Assembly (NCBI GenBank): GCA_965140765.1
Contig: OZ223309.1
Coordinates: forward strand, 1,426,001 to 1,490,000
From: Sunxiuqinia sp963678245
GTDB lineage: Bacteria > Bacteroidota > Bacteroidia > Bacteroidales > Prolixibacteraceae
Direction of reading: 5' to 3'
DNA length: 64,000 nt
Shown here: positions 18,439 through 26,295 of the stretch, piece after piece
Layout of the letters: every line of letters begins with the position of its first letter
Numbering within the stretch: the stretch's first letter is position 1
Notes under the pieces: model-generated
The model's input: only the letters and a program-made list of their open reading frames with translations
The model's database searches: none
Told to the model about the DNA's origin: nothing
Position numbers and translations under genes: made by a program

Positions 18439-20793
18439 ATGACAGATAAAATTAAACATATCATCACTCAGGTTGACCAGATTGTTCAGCAGAAAGGAAA
18501 GACGAAAGGCTCGTTAATTCCAATTTTGCAGGGCATTCAGGACCAATACAACTACCTGCCGGAAGAAGCCTTGCGACACGTTTGCGAGACAACTGAGATT
18601 ACCCCTGAAAATATTACAGGAGTAGCCAGTTTTTATTCTCAATTTCGCATGCAGCCGGCCGGACAACATATGGTGAAAGTTTGTGTGGGAACAGCTTGCC
18701 ATGTAAAAGGAGCAATGCAGGTATATGATGCTTTTAAGCGACATTTTAACCTGAACGGCAATGAAGAGACGGATGCAGAAGGAAAATATACACTTGAAAA
18801 AGTTTCTTGTCTCGGGTGTTGCACGTTGGCTCCCGTTGTGCAAGTCGATGATATTACATATGGGCACGTGACAACCGACAAAGTAGATTCAGTTCTTCAC
18901 GATTTTGAAAGCCAGGTTGGGAAAGTTGGAAAAAAAGGCAAGTACAGAAATGCCGATGGAAGTGAGTTTCAAGGGGAGATTCGAATTGGGCTGGGCTCCT
19001 GTTGCGTGGCCAGTGGAAGCGAAGAAGTTAAGACGGAAATTGAGCAGACGATTGAAAATACGGGGATAAACCTGCAACTAAAAAACGTGGGCTGTGTGGG
19101 CATGTGTCACCAGGTGCCACTGGTTGAAGTGATTGATGAAAACAAACAACACAAGTTATATGCTAGAGTTAAACCCAATGAAATAGCTGATATTGTCAAT
19201 ACCCATTTTAAATCAAAAAGCCTGATCGGACGGGTTAAAAACAGAGTATTTAGCTTTCTGGAAAAAGTACAAACCGATGAAGTTTGGGAAGGTGTTGATC
19301 GTTATGCGATTGACGTGCGAGATGAAATGGTGTCCAGTTTTTTAGATCGGCAGTTACCCATTGCTACTGAACATCGAGGAGTAATTAATCCGCTGGACAT
19401 GGATGAATATCGAAGTTTTGGTGGATTCGAGGCGTTAAAAACAGTCTTGAGTATGGATCGGCATGAGCTCATACAAATAGTAAAAGACAGTGGTTTGCGT
19501 GGTCGGGGAGGAGCAGGCTTTTTAACCGGGTTGAAATGGGAGTTGGTGGAGAAGGAACACGGCGAAAAGAAATACCTTATTTGCAATGGCGATGAAGGAG
19601 ACCCCGGAGCGTTTATGGATCGGATGCTGTTGGAATCGTACCCATACCGAGTGATTGAAGGTATGTTGATTGCAGCCCGGGCAGTGCAGGCCACCGATGG
19701 TTATTTCTATATTCGTGCGGAGTATCCGCTTGCAGTTACAAGAATCAGGCAAGCCCTGATTAATTGCCGGGAGCAAAATCTACTGGGTGAAAATATTTTA
19801 GGCTCCACCTTCAATTTTGATATTCAAATCTACGAGGGAGCGGGAGCTTTTGTGTGCGGAGAAGAAACCGCTTTGATGGCTTCCATTGAGGGGAATCGTG
19901 GTTTTCCGACCATTCGTCCGCCATTTCCCGCACAAAAAGGATTGTGGGGGCAGCCAACCCTGATCAACAATACAGAAACATTCGCGCAGGTTTCCTATAT
20001 TATCCGAAATGGAAAGGAGCATTTTGGAGGCATTGGAACTGATGCCTCTAAGGGAACAAAAGTATTTTCACTAACCGGAAAGGTAAATCGTGGCGGACTG
20101 ATTGAAGTGCCAATGGGAATTACCATTCGTCAGATTGTGGAGGATATTGGTGGCGGCGTACAAAACGGTAAAAAATTCAAAGCGGTGCAAGTTGGAGGGC
20201 CATCCGGAGGTTGTATTCCGGCATCGTTATATGACACGCCAATTGATTATCAATCGTTGATTGAAGTGGGAGCAATGATGGGATCCGGTGGTTTGGTGGT
20301 GCTGGATGAAGATGACTGCATGGTGGATATTGCCCGTTATTTTCTTTCGTTTACGCAAGAAGAATCCTGCGGAAAGTGCACTTTTTGCCGGGTAGGAACC
20401 AAACGTATGTTGGATATTCTGAATAAGATTACCACTGGAAAAGGAACCCAAAAAGACTTGGAGGAACTGAGGTATTTAGCTGACTGGACCAAAAAAGGAA
20501 GTTTGTGTAACCTGGGAAAATCGGCACCAAATCCGATTATTACTACTTTACGCTATTTTTCTGATGAATATGAAGCTCACATTGAGGGGCGATGTCCGTC
20601 AGGGAAATGTGCCGAAATGATTAGCTATTCTATCAACGACGAATGTATCGGCTGTACGAAATGCGCACAAAAATGCCCGGTTGAGGCCATCAAATTTGAG
20701 CCCCATATAAAGCATTCGGTCAATATGGAATTGTGTATTAAATGTGATGCTTGCCGGCAAGTATGCCCGGTTGATGCAGTTATCGTAGAGTAA
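18439..20793 (+). CDS. NuoE-NuoF fusion, HydB/HndC-like NADH-binding flavoprotein
   Basis: A 784-residue cytoplasmic protein from the ATG at 18439, four bases after the previous stop. Domains: NuoE-like thioredoxin-fold [2Fe-2S] ~1-155 (C82, C87, C124, C128); a second thioredoxin-like [2Fe-2S] domain ~180-255 (Cys at 188/189, 219, 223); NuoF core ~315-705 with GRGGAGF for FMN/NADH (355-361), NGDEGDPG, GAGAFVCGEET and the N3 cluster ligands C644/C647/C650/C690; and a C-terminal two-cluster ferredoxin (CIGCTKCAQKC, CIKCDACRQVC). This matches the diaphorase subunit of multimeric [FeFe] hydrogenases and NAD-dependent formate dehydrogenases, except that NuoE is fused on. It should oxidise or reduce NAD(H) and pass electrons through several clusters. 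No hydrogenase or formate dehydrogenase catalytic subunit is encoded nearby. Confidence 0.9.
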   Translation: MTDKIKHIITQVDQIVQQKGKTKGSLIPILQGIQDQYNYLPEEALRHVCETTEITPENITGVASFYSQFRMQPAGQHMVKVCVGTACHVKGAMQVYDAFKRHFNLNGNEETDAEGKYTLEKVSCLGCCTLAPVVQVDDITYGHVTTDKVDSVLHDFESQVGKVGKKGKYRNADGSEFQGEIRIGLGSCCVASGSEEVKTEIEQTIENTGINLQLKNVGCVGMCHQVPLVEVIDENKQHKLYARVKPNEIADIVNTHFKSKSLIGRVKNRVFSFLEKVQTDEVWEGVDRYAIDVRDEMVSSFLDRQLPIATEHRGVINPLDMDEYRSFGGFEALKTVLSMDRHELIQIVKDSGLRGRGGAGFLTGLKWELVEKEHGEKKYLICNGDEGDPGAFMDRMLLESYPYRVIEGMLIAARAVQATDGYFYIRAEYPLAVTRIRQALINCREQNLLGENILGSTFNFDIQIYEGAGAFVCGEETALMASIEGNRGFPTIRPPFPAQKGLWGQPTLINNTETFAQVSYIIRNGKEHFGGIGTDASKGTKVFSLTGKVNRGGLIEVPMGITIRQIVEDIGGGVQNGKKFKAVQVGGPSGGCIPASLYDTPIDYQSLIEVGAMMGSGGLVVLDEDDCMVDIARYFLSFTQEESCGKCTFCRVGTKRMLDILNKITTGKGTQKDLEELRYLADWTKKGSLCNLGKSAPNPIITTLRYFSDEYEAHIEGRCPSGKCAEMISYSINDECIGCTKCAQKCPVEAIKFEPHIKHSVNMELCIKCDACRQVCPVDAVIVE

Positions 20794-20795
20794 AT

Positions 20796-20834
20796 GTCTG
20801 AACTGAGATTTTATGGATTACTGGGATTAATGGG
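20796..20834. repeat. Left imperfect inverted repeat of the GxxExxY cassette
   Basis: Begins GTCTGAACTGAGATTTT and continues GATTACTGGGATTAATGGG. Its pattern GTC-x-GAAC-xx-AGATTT...GATTA..GGATT reappears as the reverse complement of 21254-21293. It starts 2 bases after the NuoEF stop. Confidence 0.6.
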
Positions 20835-20874
20835 TTTAAGATGATTGGAGGAAATACTTTATAAAATAGAATAA

Positions 20875-21279
20875 ATGAAATATGAAGAGTTGACCCATAA
20901 AATTATTGGATGCGCCATGAGAGTGCATTCGGCTTTGGGAAATGGTTTTCAGGAAGTCATTTATCAAAGAGCCTTGGAAATTGAAATGGCAGATTGTGGC
21001 ATTCCTTTTTCCAGGGAGTACGAGATGCCTGTTTTTTATAAAAACCAGCAAATAGGAACAAGACGGGTTGATTTTTTGATTGAAGGAAAGATATCTGTAG
21101 AATTGAAAGCGATTATTCACTTGGAGGATGTTCATTTAGCACAAGCCATTAATTATCTCGAAGCCTACGATTTGGAAGTTGGGCTGCTTGTCAACTTTGG
21201 AGCAAGAAGTTTGGATTTTAAACGGCTCGTCAATAAAAAGTTTAACCAAAAGAATCAAGGAAATCCTTTAATCAATTAA
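20875..21279 (+). CDS. GxxExxY protein (PD-(D/E)xK nuclease-fold)
   Basis: A 134-residue protein with the eponymous GxxExxY motif (GFQEVIY near residue 26), LTHKIIGCAMRVHSALGNG at the start, and a nuclease-like core RRVDFLIEGKISVELKA that supplies Asp and Glu-x-Lys. These proteins are abundant in Bacteroidota and Planctomycetes and usually have no known function. It lies between two subunits of a diaphorase-like complex on the same strand and is bracketed by inverted repeats, so it appears to be an insertion tolerated inside the operon, parallel to the DUF559 cassette 7.5 kb upstream. Confidence 0.87.
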   Translation: MKYEELTHKIIGCAMRVHSALGNGFQEVIYQRALEIEMADCGIPFSREYEMPVFYKNQQIGTRRVDFLIEGKISVELKAIIHLEDVHLAQAINYLEAYDLEVGLLVNFGARSLDFKRLVNKKFNQKNQGNPLIN

Positions 21280-21293
21280 ATCTTGGTTCTGAC
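21254..21293. repeat. Right imperfect inverted repeat of the GxxExxY cassette
   Basis: Reads GGAAATCCTTTAATCAATTA then AATCTTGGTTCTGAC; the reverse complement starts GTCAGAACCAAGATTTAATT and lines up with 20796-20834. It overlaps the last codons of the GxxExxY gene. Confidence 0.6.
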
Positions 21294-21336
21294 GATTAAT
21301 CGAATAATCGAACTTGTAATCCGTAACCTTTTTACA

Positions 21337-22929
21337 ATGATAAAACTAAAAATAAATAACCAAGCCATAGAAGTTTCGGAAGGTACTACACTTTTAGAAG
21401 CGGCCCGGAAACTGGAGATCGACATTCCAACGATGTGTCATCTGGAGGGAACGGGGCATTTTACCTCATGTATGGTGTGTTTAGTGAAAGATGTACGCAA
21501 TGGAAAGTTGATGGCTTCATGCTCAATGCCGGCGATGGATGGAATGGAAATTATAACGGACGATGCAGAATGCAGTGAATCGCGGAAGGCCTCACTGGAA
21601 TTGCTGTTGAGTGAGCACGTGGGCGATTGCGAGGCGCCCTGCCAGTTGGTATGTCCGGCACACATGAATATTCCATTGATGAACCGCCTGATAGCTTCTG
21701 GCAATTATGCAAAAGCTATAGAAGTGGTGAATCGCGATATTGCACTGCCTGCTATTTTAGGTCGAATCTGTCCTGCTCCTTGCGAAGCGGGATGTCGGAG
21801 AAAGCAAGTTGATGATCCGGTTTCGATTTGCCTGTTAAAAGGTTTTGCTGCTGATCAGGAATTGGAAAAAGGGATTGCTCCTCTGGTTCAACTGAAAGAA
21901 AAATCGGGTAAACAAGTGGCGATTATTGGTGCTGGGCCAGCCGGATTAGCAGCGGCTTTCTATCTGAATAGAACAGGACATGAGGTGGTTCTTTTTGAGA
22001 AAAATGAAAAAGCTGGCGGTGAGCTATTGGAAATAGAGGAATCTGTTCTGCCAACCAAAATCAGAGAAGCTGAAATCGGCGCTATTTTGAATTCATCAAT
22101 TCATATTAAATATAATTCAGTAATTGATCAGGTACAATTTGAGAAATTGCAAGAGGACTATGATGCGGTAATAATAGCTGCGGGAGGTTCAACTGATCAA
22201 TGGAAAGATTATGGACTATCTTTTTTTAAAACAGGTGTCGAAGTCGACAAAGCAACTTATCAAACTTCCGTCGAAAATGTATTTGCTATTGGGAATGCAA
22301 TACGTCCGTCTAAGTTAGCGGTTCGTTCGGTTGGGCAGGGCAAAGAACTGGCCTTTGTATTGGATAAGCTTTTTCAAACAGGGGAGCTAAAAGCTTATCC
22401 CAGCCGTTTTAATTCGAAGTTTGGAAAATTACAAGAGCCCGAGTTTGTTGAGTACCTGAAGGAATCAAACGATTCAAAACGTCTGGAGGCGAGTCGCGGA
22501 AAAGCAACTGGCTTTAATAAAGAAGAAGCTATCGCCGAGGCTAAGCGTTGCCTGCATTGCGATTGCCGTAACCCGGAAAGCTGTAAGTTACGGGAGTTGT
22601 CCGATACATTTGGTGCGGTGCAAAGGCGTTTTCAATACACGGATCGTTTTCCTATTCAAAAAGAGTTTGCACCCCAAAACATTATTTACGAAAGCTCCAA
22701 GTGTATTAAATGTGGTATTTGTGTGCGCATTACACAGCAACACCAGGAAACCTTTGGGTTCTCATTTATTGGTCGTGGTTTCGATGTCAAAGTTGGTGTT
22801 CCTTTTTCCGAATTGGTAGAAAAAGCGTTGGAGAAAACCGCTGCAATGGTAGCGGAAAAATGTCCGACAGGAGCACTTTCGAAAACTGATTCTGAAGAAC
22901 AGCTCAATAATCTAACGGAGTCCTCCTGA
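21337..22929 (+). CDS. NuoG-like [2Fe-2S] ferredoxin fused to shortened GltD-like flavoprotein
   Basis: A 530-residue protein; ATG 21337 starts the ferredoxin fold directly, whereas the upstream GTG at 21283 would add cassette sequence. Residues 1-80 are a NuoG-type [2Fe-2S] domain (C34, C45, C48, C62). A GltD-type alpha-helical Fe-S domain follows (C98, C102, C106; C145, C149, C153), then an FAD Rossmann motif GAGPAG at 198-203. The NAD(P)H-binding Rossmann insertion normal for GltD (a second GGGxxA-type motif) is absent, and the FAD part runs directly to an FAIGNA motif. The C-terminus adds Cys-rich CLHCDCRNPESC and CIKCGIC segments. It probably partners the NuoEF fusion, which would handle NAD(H), making this subunit an Fe-S/flavin relay. 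Confidence 0.82.
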   Translation: MIKLKINNQAIEVSEGTTLLEAARKLEIDIPTMCHLEGTGHFTSCMVCLVKDVRNGKLMASCSMPAMDGMEIITDDAECSESRKASLELLLSEHVGDCEAPCQLVCPAHMNIPLMNRLIASGNYAKAIEVVNRDIALPAILGRICPAPCEAGCRRKQVDDPVSICLLKGFAADQELEKGIAPLVQLKEKSGKQVAIIGAGPAGLAAAFYLNRTGHEVVLFEKNEKAGGELLEIEESVLPTKIREAEIGAILNSSIHIKYNSVIDQVQFEKLQEDYDAVIIAAGGSTDQWKDYGLSFFKTGVEVDKATYQTSVENVFAIGNAIRPSKLAVRSVGQGKELAFVLDKLFQTGELKAYPSRFNSKFGKLQEPEFVEYLKESNDSKRLEASRGKATGFNKEEAIAEAKRCLHCDCRNPESCKLRELSDTFGAVQRRFQYTDRFPIQKEFAPQNIIYESSKCIKCGICVRITQQHQETFGFSFIGRGFDVKVGVPFSELVEKALEKTAAMVAEKCPTGALSKTDSEEQLNNLTESS

Positions 22930-22993
22930 ATTTGCTTCTGGATCTTTGTCAAATAAGATAATGGTCTTTATAGCGTTTGTAAAAGATAAAAGT

Positions 22994-24100
22994 ATGAAAT
23001 ACAAAATCCTATTTTTTTTAATCATTCTGGCCAATACCTTGCTGGCTCAATCTCAATGGCCCATCTTCCGGGGCGATCAACAATTGACTGCGTCTGTATC
23101 CGCTAAGCTTCCGGAACAACTTCAACTTTTAGCCTCTTTTCAAACCGATGATGATATCAAGGCATCTCCCGTTGTTAAGGATGGAATTGTTTATTGCGGC
23201 TCGACCGATGGTTTTTTCTATGCGTTCAATTTAAAAGGGGAGTTGAAATGGAAGTTTAATGCTGAGAATGCCATTGAAGCTCCTGCGATTTTATTGGATG
23301 GGAAAGCCATTTTTGGCTCCTTGGATGGATGGCTCTTTTGCTTGAACCAGAGAGATGGCAAGCTGGTGTGGAAATATAAAACCGACAATCAAATTATTGG
23401 TTCGGCCAATTGGCACACTGAGGGGGCTAGAACAGTGGTTGCCGTGGGAAGTTATGATTATTATTTGCACGGTGTAGACCTTGAAAATGGACAAAACCTA
23501 TGGAAATATGAGTCCGACAATTTTATCAACGGCGCTCCTGCGCTGTATCAGGAAAATGTTGTTTTTGGTGGTTGTGATGGCTTTTTACATTTGGTGAATC
23601 TTCAAACCGGAAAGGCAACCCGCAAAATTGAATTGTCGACGTATGTGGCTTCATCGCCTGCTATTATTGGAAAAGAAGCATATATTGGTGATTATGACGG
23701 GCGTTTTTTTGCGGTGGAATTAGACGAAGGAAAAATTCTATGGATCTATGACGATCCTGATAAGAATTTACCTTTTGTGTCGTCACCGACAGTTGCTGGA
23801 GATTACATTGTTATTGGAAATGAAGATCGGAATCTTTACTGTTTTAATCGAAAAGATGGTAAATTAGTTTGGTCGAAACGCTTATCAAACCGGGTCAACT
23901 CATCATCTATAATTATTGGAAATAGAGTAATTACCGCAACGATGGATGGTATGCTTTATATGAATGTGTTGAAAACCGGAGAAGAAATATGGAGTTACGA
24001 AATTGGTAGCCAGATGGTAAGTTCGCCAGCCTATTACGAAGGCAAGATAATTATTGGCGCGAATGACGGCCGATTGTATATATTGGGAGAATCGAATTGA
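22994..24100 (+). CDS. Exported PQQ-like beta-propeller protein 5
   Basis: A 368-residue protein from ATG 22994, which begins the signal peptide (KYKILFFLIILANTLLAQ); an upstream in-frame start adds 16 non-signal residues. Mature protein opens QWPIFRGDQQL and has very regular blades: VYCGSTDGFFYAFNLKGELKW, LNQRDGKLVWKY, VDLENGQNLWKY, VNLQTGKATRK, ELDEGKILWIY, FNRKDGKLVW, LKTGEEIWSY. It is closer in look to BamB-type propellers than the others. Last gene of the redox operon, ending before a strong hairpin. No cofactor motif is seen; periplasmic role unknown. Confidence 0.85.
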   Translation: MKYKILFFLIILANTLLAQSQWPIFRGDQQLTASVSAKLPEQLQLLASFQTDDDIKASPVVKDGIVYCGSTDGFFYAFNLKGELKWKFNAENAIEAPAILLDGKAIFGSLDGWLFCLNQRDGKLVWKYKTDNQIIGSANWHTEGARTVVAVGSYDYYLHGVDLENGQNLWKYESDNFINGAPALYQENVVFGGCDGFLHLVNLQTGKATRKIELSTYVASSPAIIGKEAYIGDYDGRFFAVELDEGKILWIYDDPDKNLPFVSSPTVAGDYIVIGNEDRNLYCFNRKDGKLVWSKRLSNRVNSSSIIIGNRVITATMDGMLYMNVLKTGEEIWSYEIGSQMVSSPAYYEGKIIIGANDGRLYILGESN

Positions 24101-24191
24101 TGAACGACAAATTAACCAACGATCAAGTTATGAAACGAATATGAACTTTTTTAATCAAAAATTCACAAACAAGGATGATTAAAAAAGTTTA

Positions 24192-24230
24192 TTTGAGAGC
24201 GGAGCGGTTCCATCCGTTCTCAAATTTTAA
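24192..24230 (+). terminator. Terminator at end of redox operon
   Basis: A 12-bp stem TTTGAGAGCGGA / TCCGTTCTCAAA (one G-U) with a 9-base loop, then TTTTAA. It sits 91 bases after the last propeller gene and 35 before the glycosyltransferase. Confidence 0.65.
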
Positions 24231-24264
24231 AGTAAGCTTTTAAAAACTTGAAAATTTTAAACGA

Positions 24265-25554
24265 ATGAAAATTGCACACATCATACCCGGTTCGGGCGGT
24301 AGCTTTTACTGCGGTAACTGCCTGCGCGATAGTAAGTACATGAAGGCTCTGCAGGATTTAGGTCAAGTGGTGATTAAAGTCCCTTTATACTTGCCGTTGT
24401 TTGAAGATGCGCATGACTTAAACGACATCCCTGTTTTTTACGGGGCTGTGGATATTTATTTGAAACAGCGCTTCCCAATTTTTCGCCATATGCCAACATT
24501 TGTCGATAAAATGTTGAATTCAAAATCGATTCTTCATCTTGCTGCTCAAAATGCCGGATCGACCCGTGCAAAGGGGTTGGAAGAAATGACTGTCTCTATG
24601 CTTTTGGGAGAAGAAGGATTGCAGAAAGAGGAGCTGGAACGCTTGGTGGAGTGGTTGCGGGACGACGCCAAGCCGGATGTTGTGCACCTTTCTAATGCAC
24701 TGCTTTTGGGGCTTGTCCGACGTATTAAGCAGGAAATGAATATTCCCGTAGTTTGTTCATTGCAGGACGAAGATGTATGGGTAGATGTGATGAGCGATAA
24801 GCATCGTGAAGAGGTTTGGCAATTGATGGAAGAGCACGGGAGGGAAGTAGATGCCTTTGTCGCTGTCAGTCATTTTTACGCGAAAGAGATGTTGACGCGA
24901 ATGCATATTCGCCGCGATCAGCTTTTCATCAACTATATTGGTGTAGATGCAGCCGATTACTCGGTAAAACCAGTTGAGCAAAAGGAACCGGTTATCGGGT
25001 TTATTTCGCGCATGTGTGAAGAAAATGGTTTGGGCATATTGGTTGATGCTTTCATTCATTTAAAAGAAGATGAAGTTTTCCAGTCGGTGAAACTTAAAAT
25101 TACCGGTGGAAAAACCAACGATGACATTCATTTCATTAAAGAGCAAAAGAAAAAAATTGCGAAGGCAGGATTAGAAGATGATGTATTTTGGGTCGAAGAA
25201 TTTGAAAATCCTTCTCGCCAGAAATTTTTTGATACCGTGGCATTATTGACGGTTCCTGTTTTGAACGGAGAGGCTTTTGGTTTGTATCAGCTGGAAGCAT
25301 TAGCGTCAGGTATTCCTTTAGTTCAACCTAAACTGGGGGCTTTCCCTGAAGTGGCTGAGATTTCCGGTGGCGGATTGACTTATCATCCGAACAGTGCAAA
25401 GAAGTTAGCCAAAGTATGGAAAACGGTCATTTTGGATAAAAAAGAGCTGGCAAGGATGAGCCAACAAGGTTTGAAAGGAGTGAAGGCCCATTTTGATATT
25501 CATAAGCAGTCGGAAAAGCTCGTAGAAATTTATAAGAAGGTAACGATAAAATAG
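24265..25554 (+). CDS. Glycosyltransferase, GT4 family (GT-B fold)
   Basis: A 429-residue protein with the N-terminal glycine-rich turn PGSGGSFYCGNCLRD that binds donor phosphates in GT-B enzymes and the C-terminal family signature GEAFGLYQLEALASGIPLVQP, which includes the E-x7-E pair of retaining GT4 glycosyltransferases. The middle (GFISRMCEENGLGILVDAF) is a typical start of the nucleotide-sugar domain. No signal peptide, so cytoplasmic. It is followed by an ABC exporter after 60 bases, so it may make a cell-envelope glycoconjugate; the substrates cannot be told from sequence. Confidence 0.85.
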   Translation: MKIAHIIPGSGGSFYCGNCLRDSKYMKALQDLGQVVIKVPLYLPLFEDAHDLNDIPVFYGAVDIYLKQRFPIFRHMPTFVDKMLNSKSILHLAAQNAGSTRAKGLEEMTVSMLLGEEGLQKEELERLVEWLRDDAKPDVVHLSNALLLGLVRRIKQEMNIPVVCSLQDEDVWVDVMSDKHREEVWQLMEEHGREVDAFVAVSHFYAKEMLTRMHIRRDQLFINYIGVDAADYSVKPVEQKEPVIGFISRMCEENGLGILVDAFIHLKEDEVFQSVKLKITGGKTNDDIHFIKEQKKKIAKAGLEDDVFWVEEFENPSRQKFFDTVALLTVPVLNGEAFGLYQLEALASGIPLVQPKLGAFPEVAEISGGGLTYHPNSAKKLAKVWKTVILDKKELARMSQQGLKGVKAHFDIHKQSEKLVEIYKKVTIK

Positions 25555-25614
25555 GAATGCAAAGATTGAGTTTGTTTTTTCATTCGAAACTCAACGCACG
25601 AAACCCAAAGAAAT

Positions 25615-26295
25615 ATGCTCGAAATAAAATCACTAACCAAAAGTTTTCAATCCGGATCGGGCGAAAAAAGAGTCATTCTTGATGGATTGAATTTAACGGT
25701 AAAGGAAGGCGAAAGTGTGGCCATTGTAGGGCCGTCCGGCTCAGGGAAAACCACATTGCTGAATATGTTGGGAGCATTAGACCAACCAGATAGCGGCGAT
25801 GTTTTGTTGGATGGCGAATCCGTTTTTACAAAAAATGAGAAGGAGTTGGCTGCATTTCGCAACCGGTCGATTGGATTCGTATTTCAATTGCACCATTTGC
25901 TGCCGCAGTTAAACTTGATGGAGAACGTGCTGCTTCCTGTTATTGCCCAACAAAAGCAAGTTGATGAGTCTGCTAAAAAGCGAGCAGAAGAGTTAACTTA
26001 TAAATTGGGAATTGAAGCCTTGCTTTTACAGAAGCCGGGACAGCTTTCAGGTGGCGAATGCCAGCGCACAGCAGTTGCCCGGGCATTGATCAACCAACCC
26101 AAAATATTGCTGGCCGACGAACCAACCGGAGCGTTGGATCAGCATGCATCGGATCAACTAACCGATTTGTTACTGCAACTCAATAAAGAGCACAAGACAA
26201 GCTTGATTGTGGTTACTCACTCAATGAACCTCGCTTCAAAAATGGATAAAATTTATCATCTCAACGAAGGGAAACTACAACTGAATAAGGCATGA
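25615..26295 (+). CDS. ABC transporter ATP-binding protein, LolD/MacB type
   Basis: A 226-residue ATPase of the usual size for the family. Walker A GPSGSGKTT (residues ~37-45), Q-loop in GFVFQLHHLLPQLN, signature LSGGECQR, Walker B ILLADEPTGALD and H-loop VVTHS are all intact. The NxMLLPV-like segment after the Q-loop is as in LolD. Its stop overlaps the ATG of the permease by 4 bases, so the pair is translationally coupled. These systems do not import; they use ATP to drive mechanotransmission or lipoprotein/peptide export. Confidence 0.93.
   Translation: MLEIKSLTKSFQSGSGEKRVILDGLNLTVKEGESVAIVGPSGSGKTTLLNMLGALDQPDSGDVLLDGESVFTKNEKELAAFRNRSIGFVFQLHHLLPQLNLMENVLLPVIAQQKQVDESAKKRAEELTYKLGIEALLLQKPGQLSGGECQRTAVARALINQPKILLADEPTGALDQHASDQLTDLLLQLNKEHKTSLIVVTHSMNLASKMDKIYHLNEGKLQLNKA

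Noticed and set aside
8908..24100. PQQ-dependent dehydrogenases
   Set aside because: The propellers have the blade motif but show no haem c motif or pqq genes; the fold alone does not imply the cofactor.
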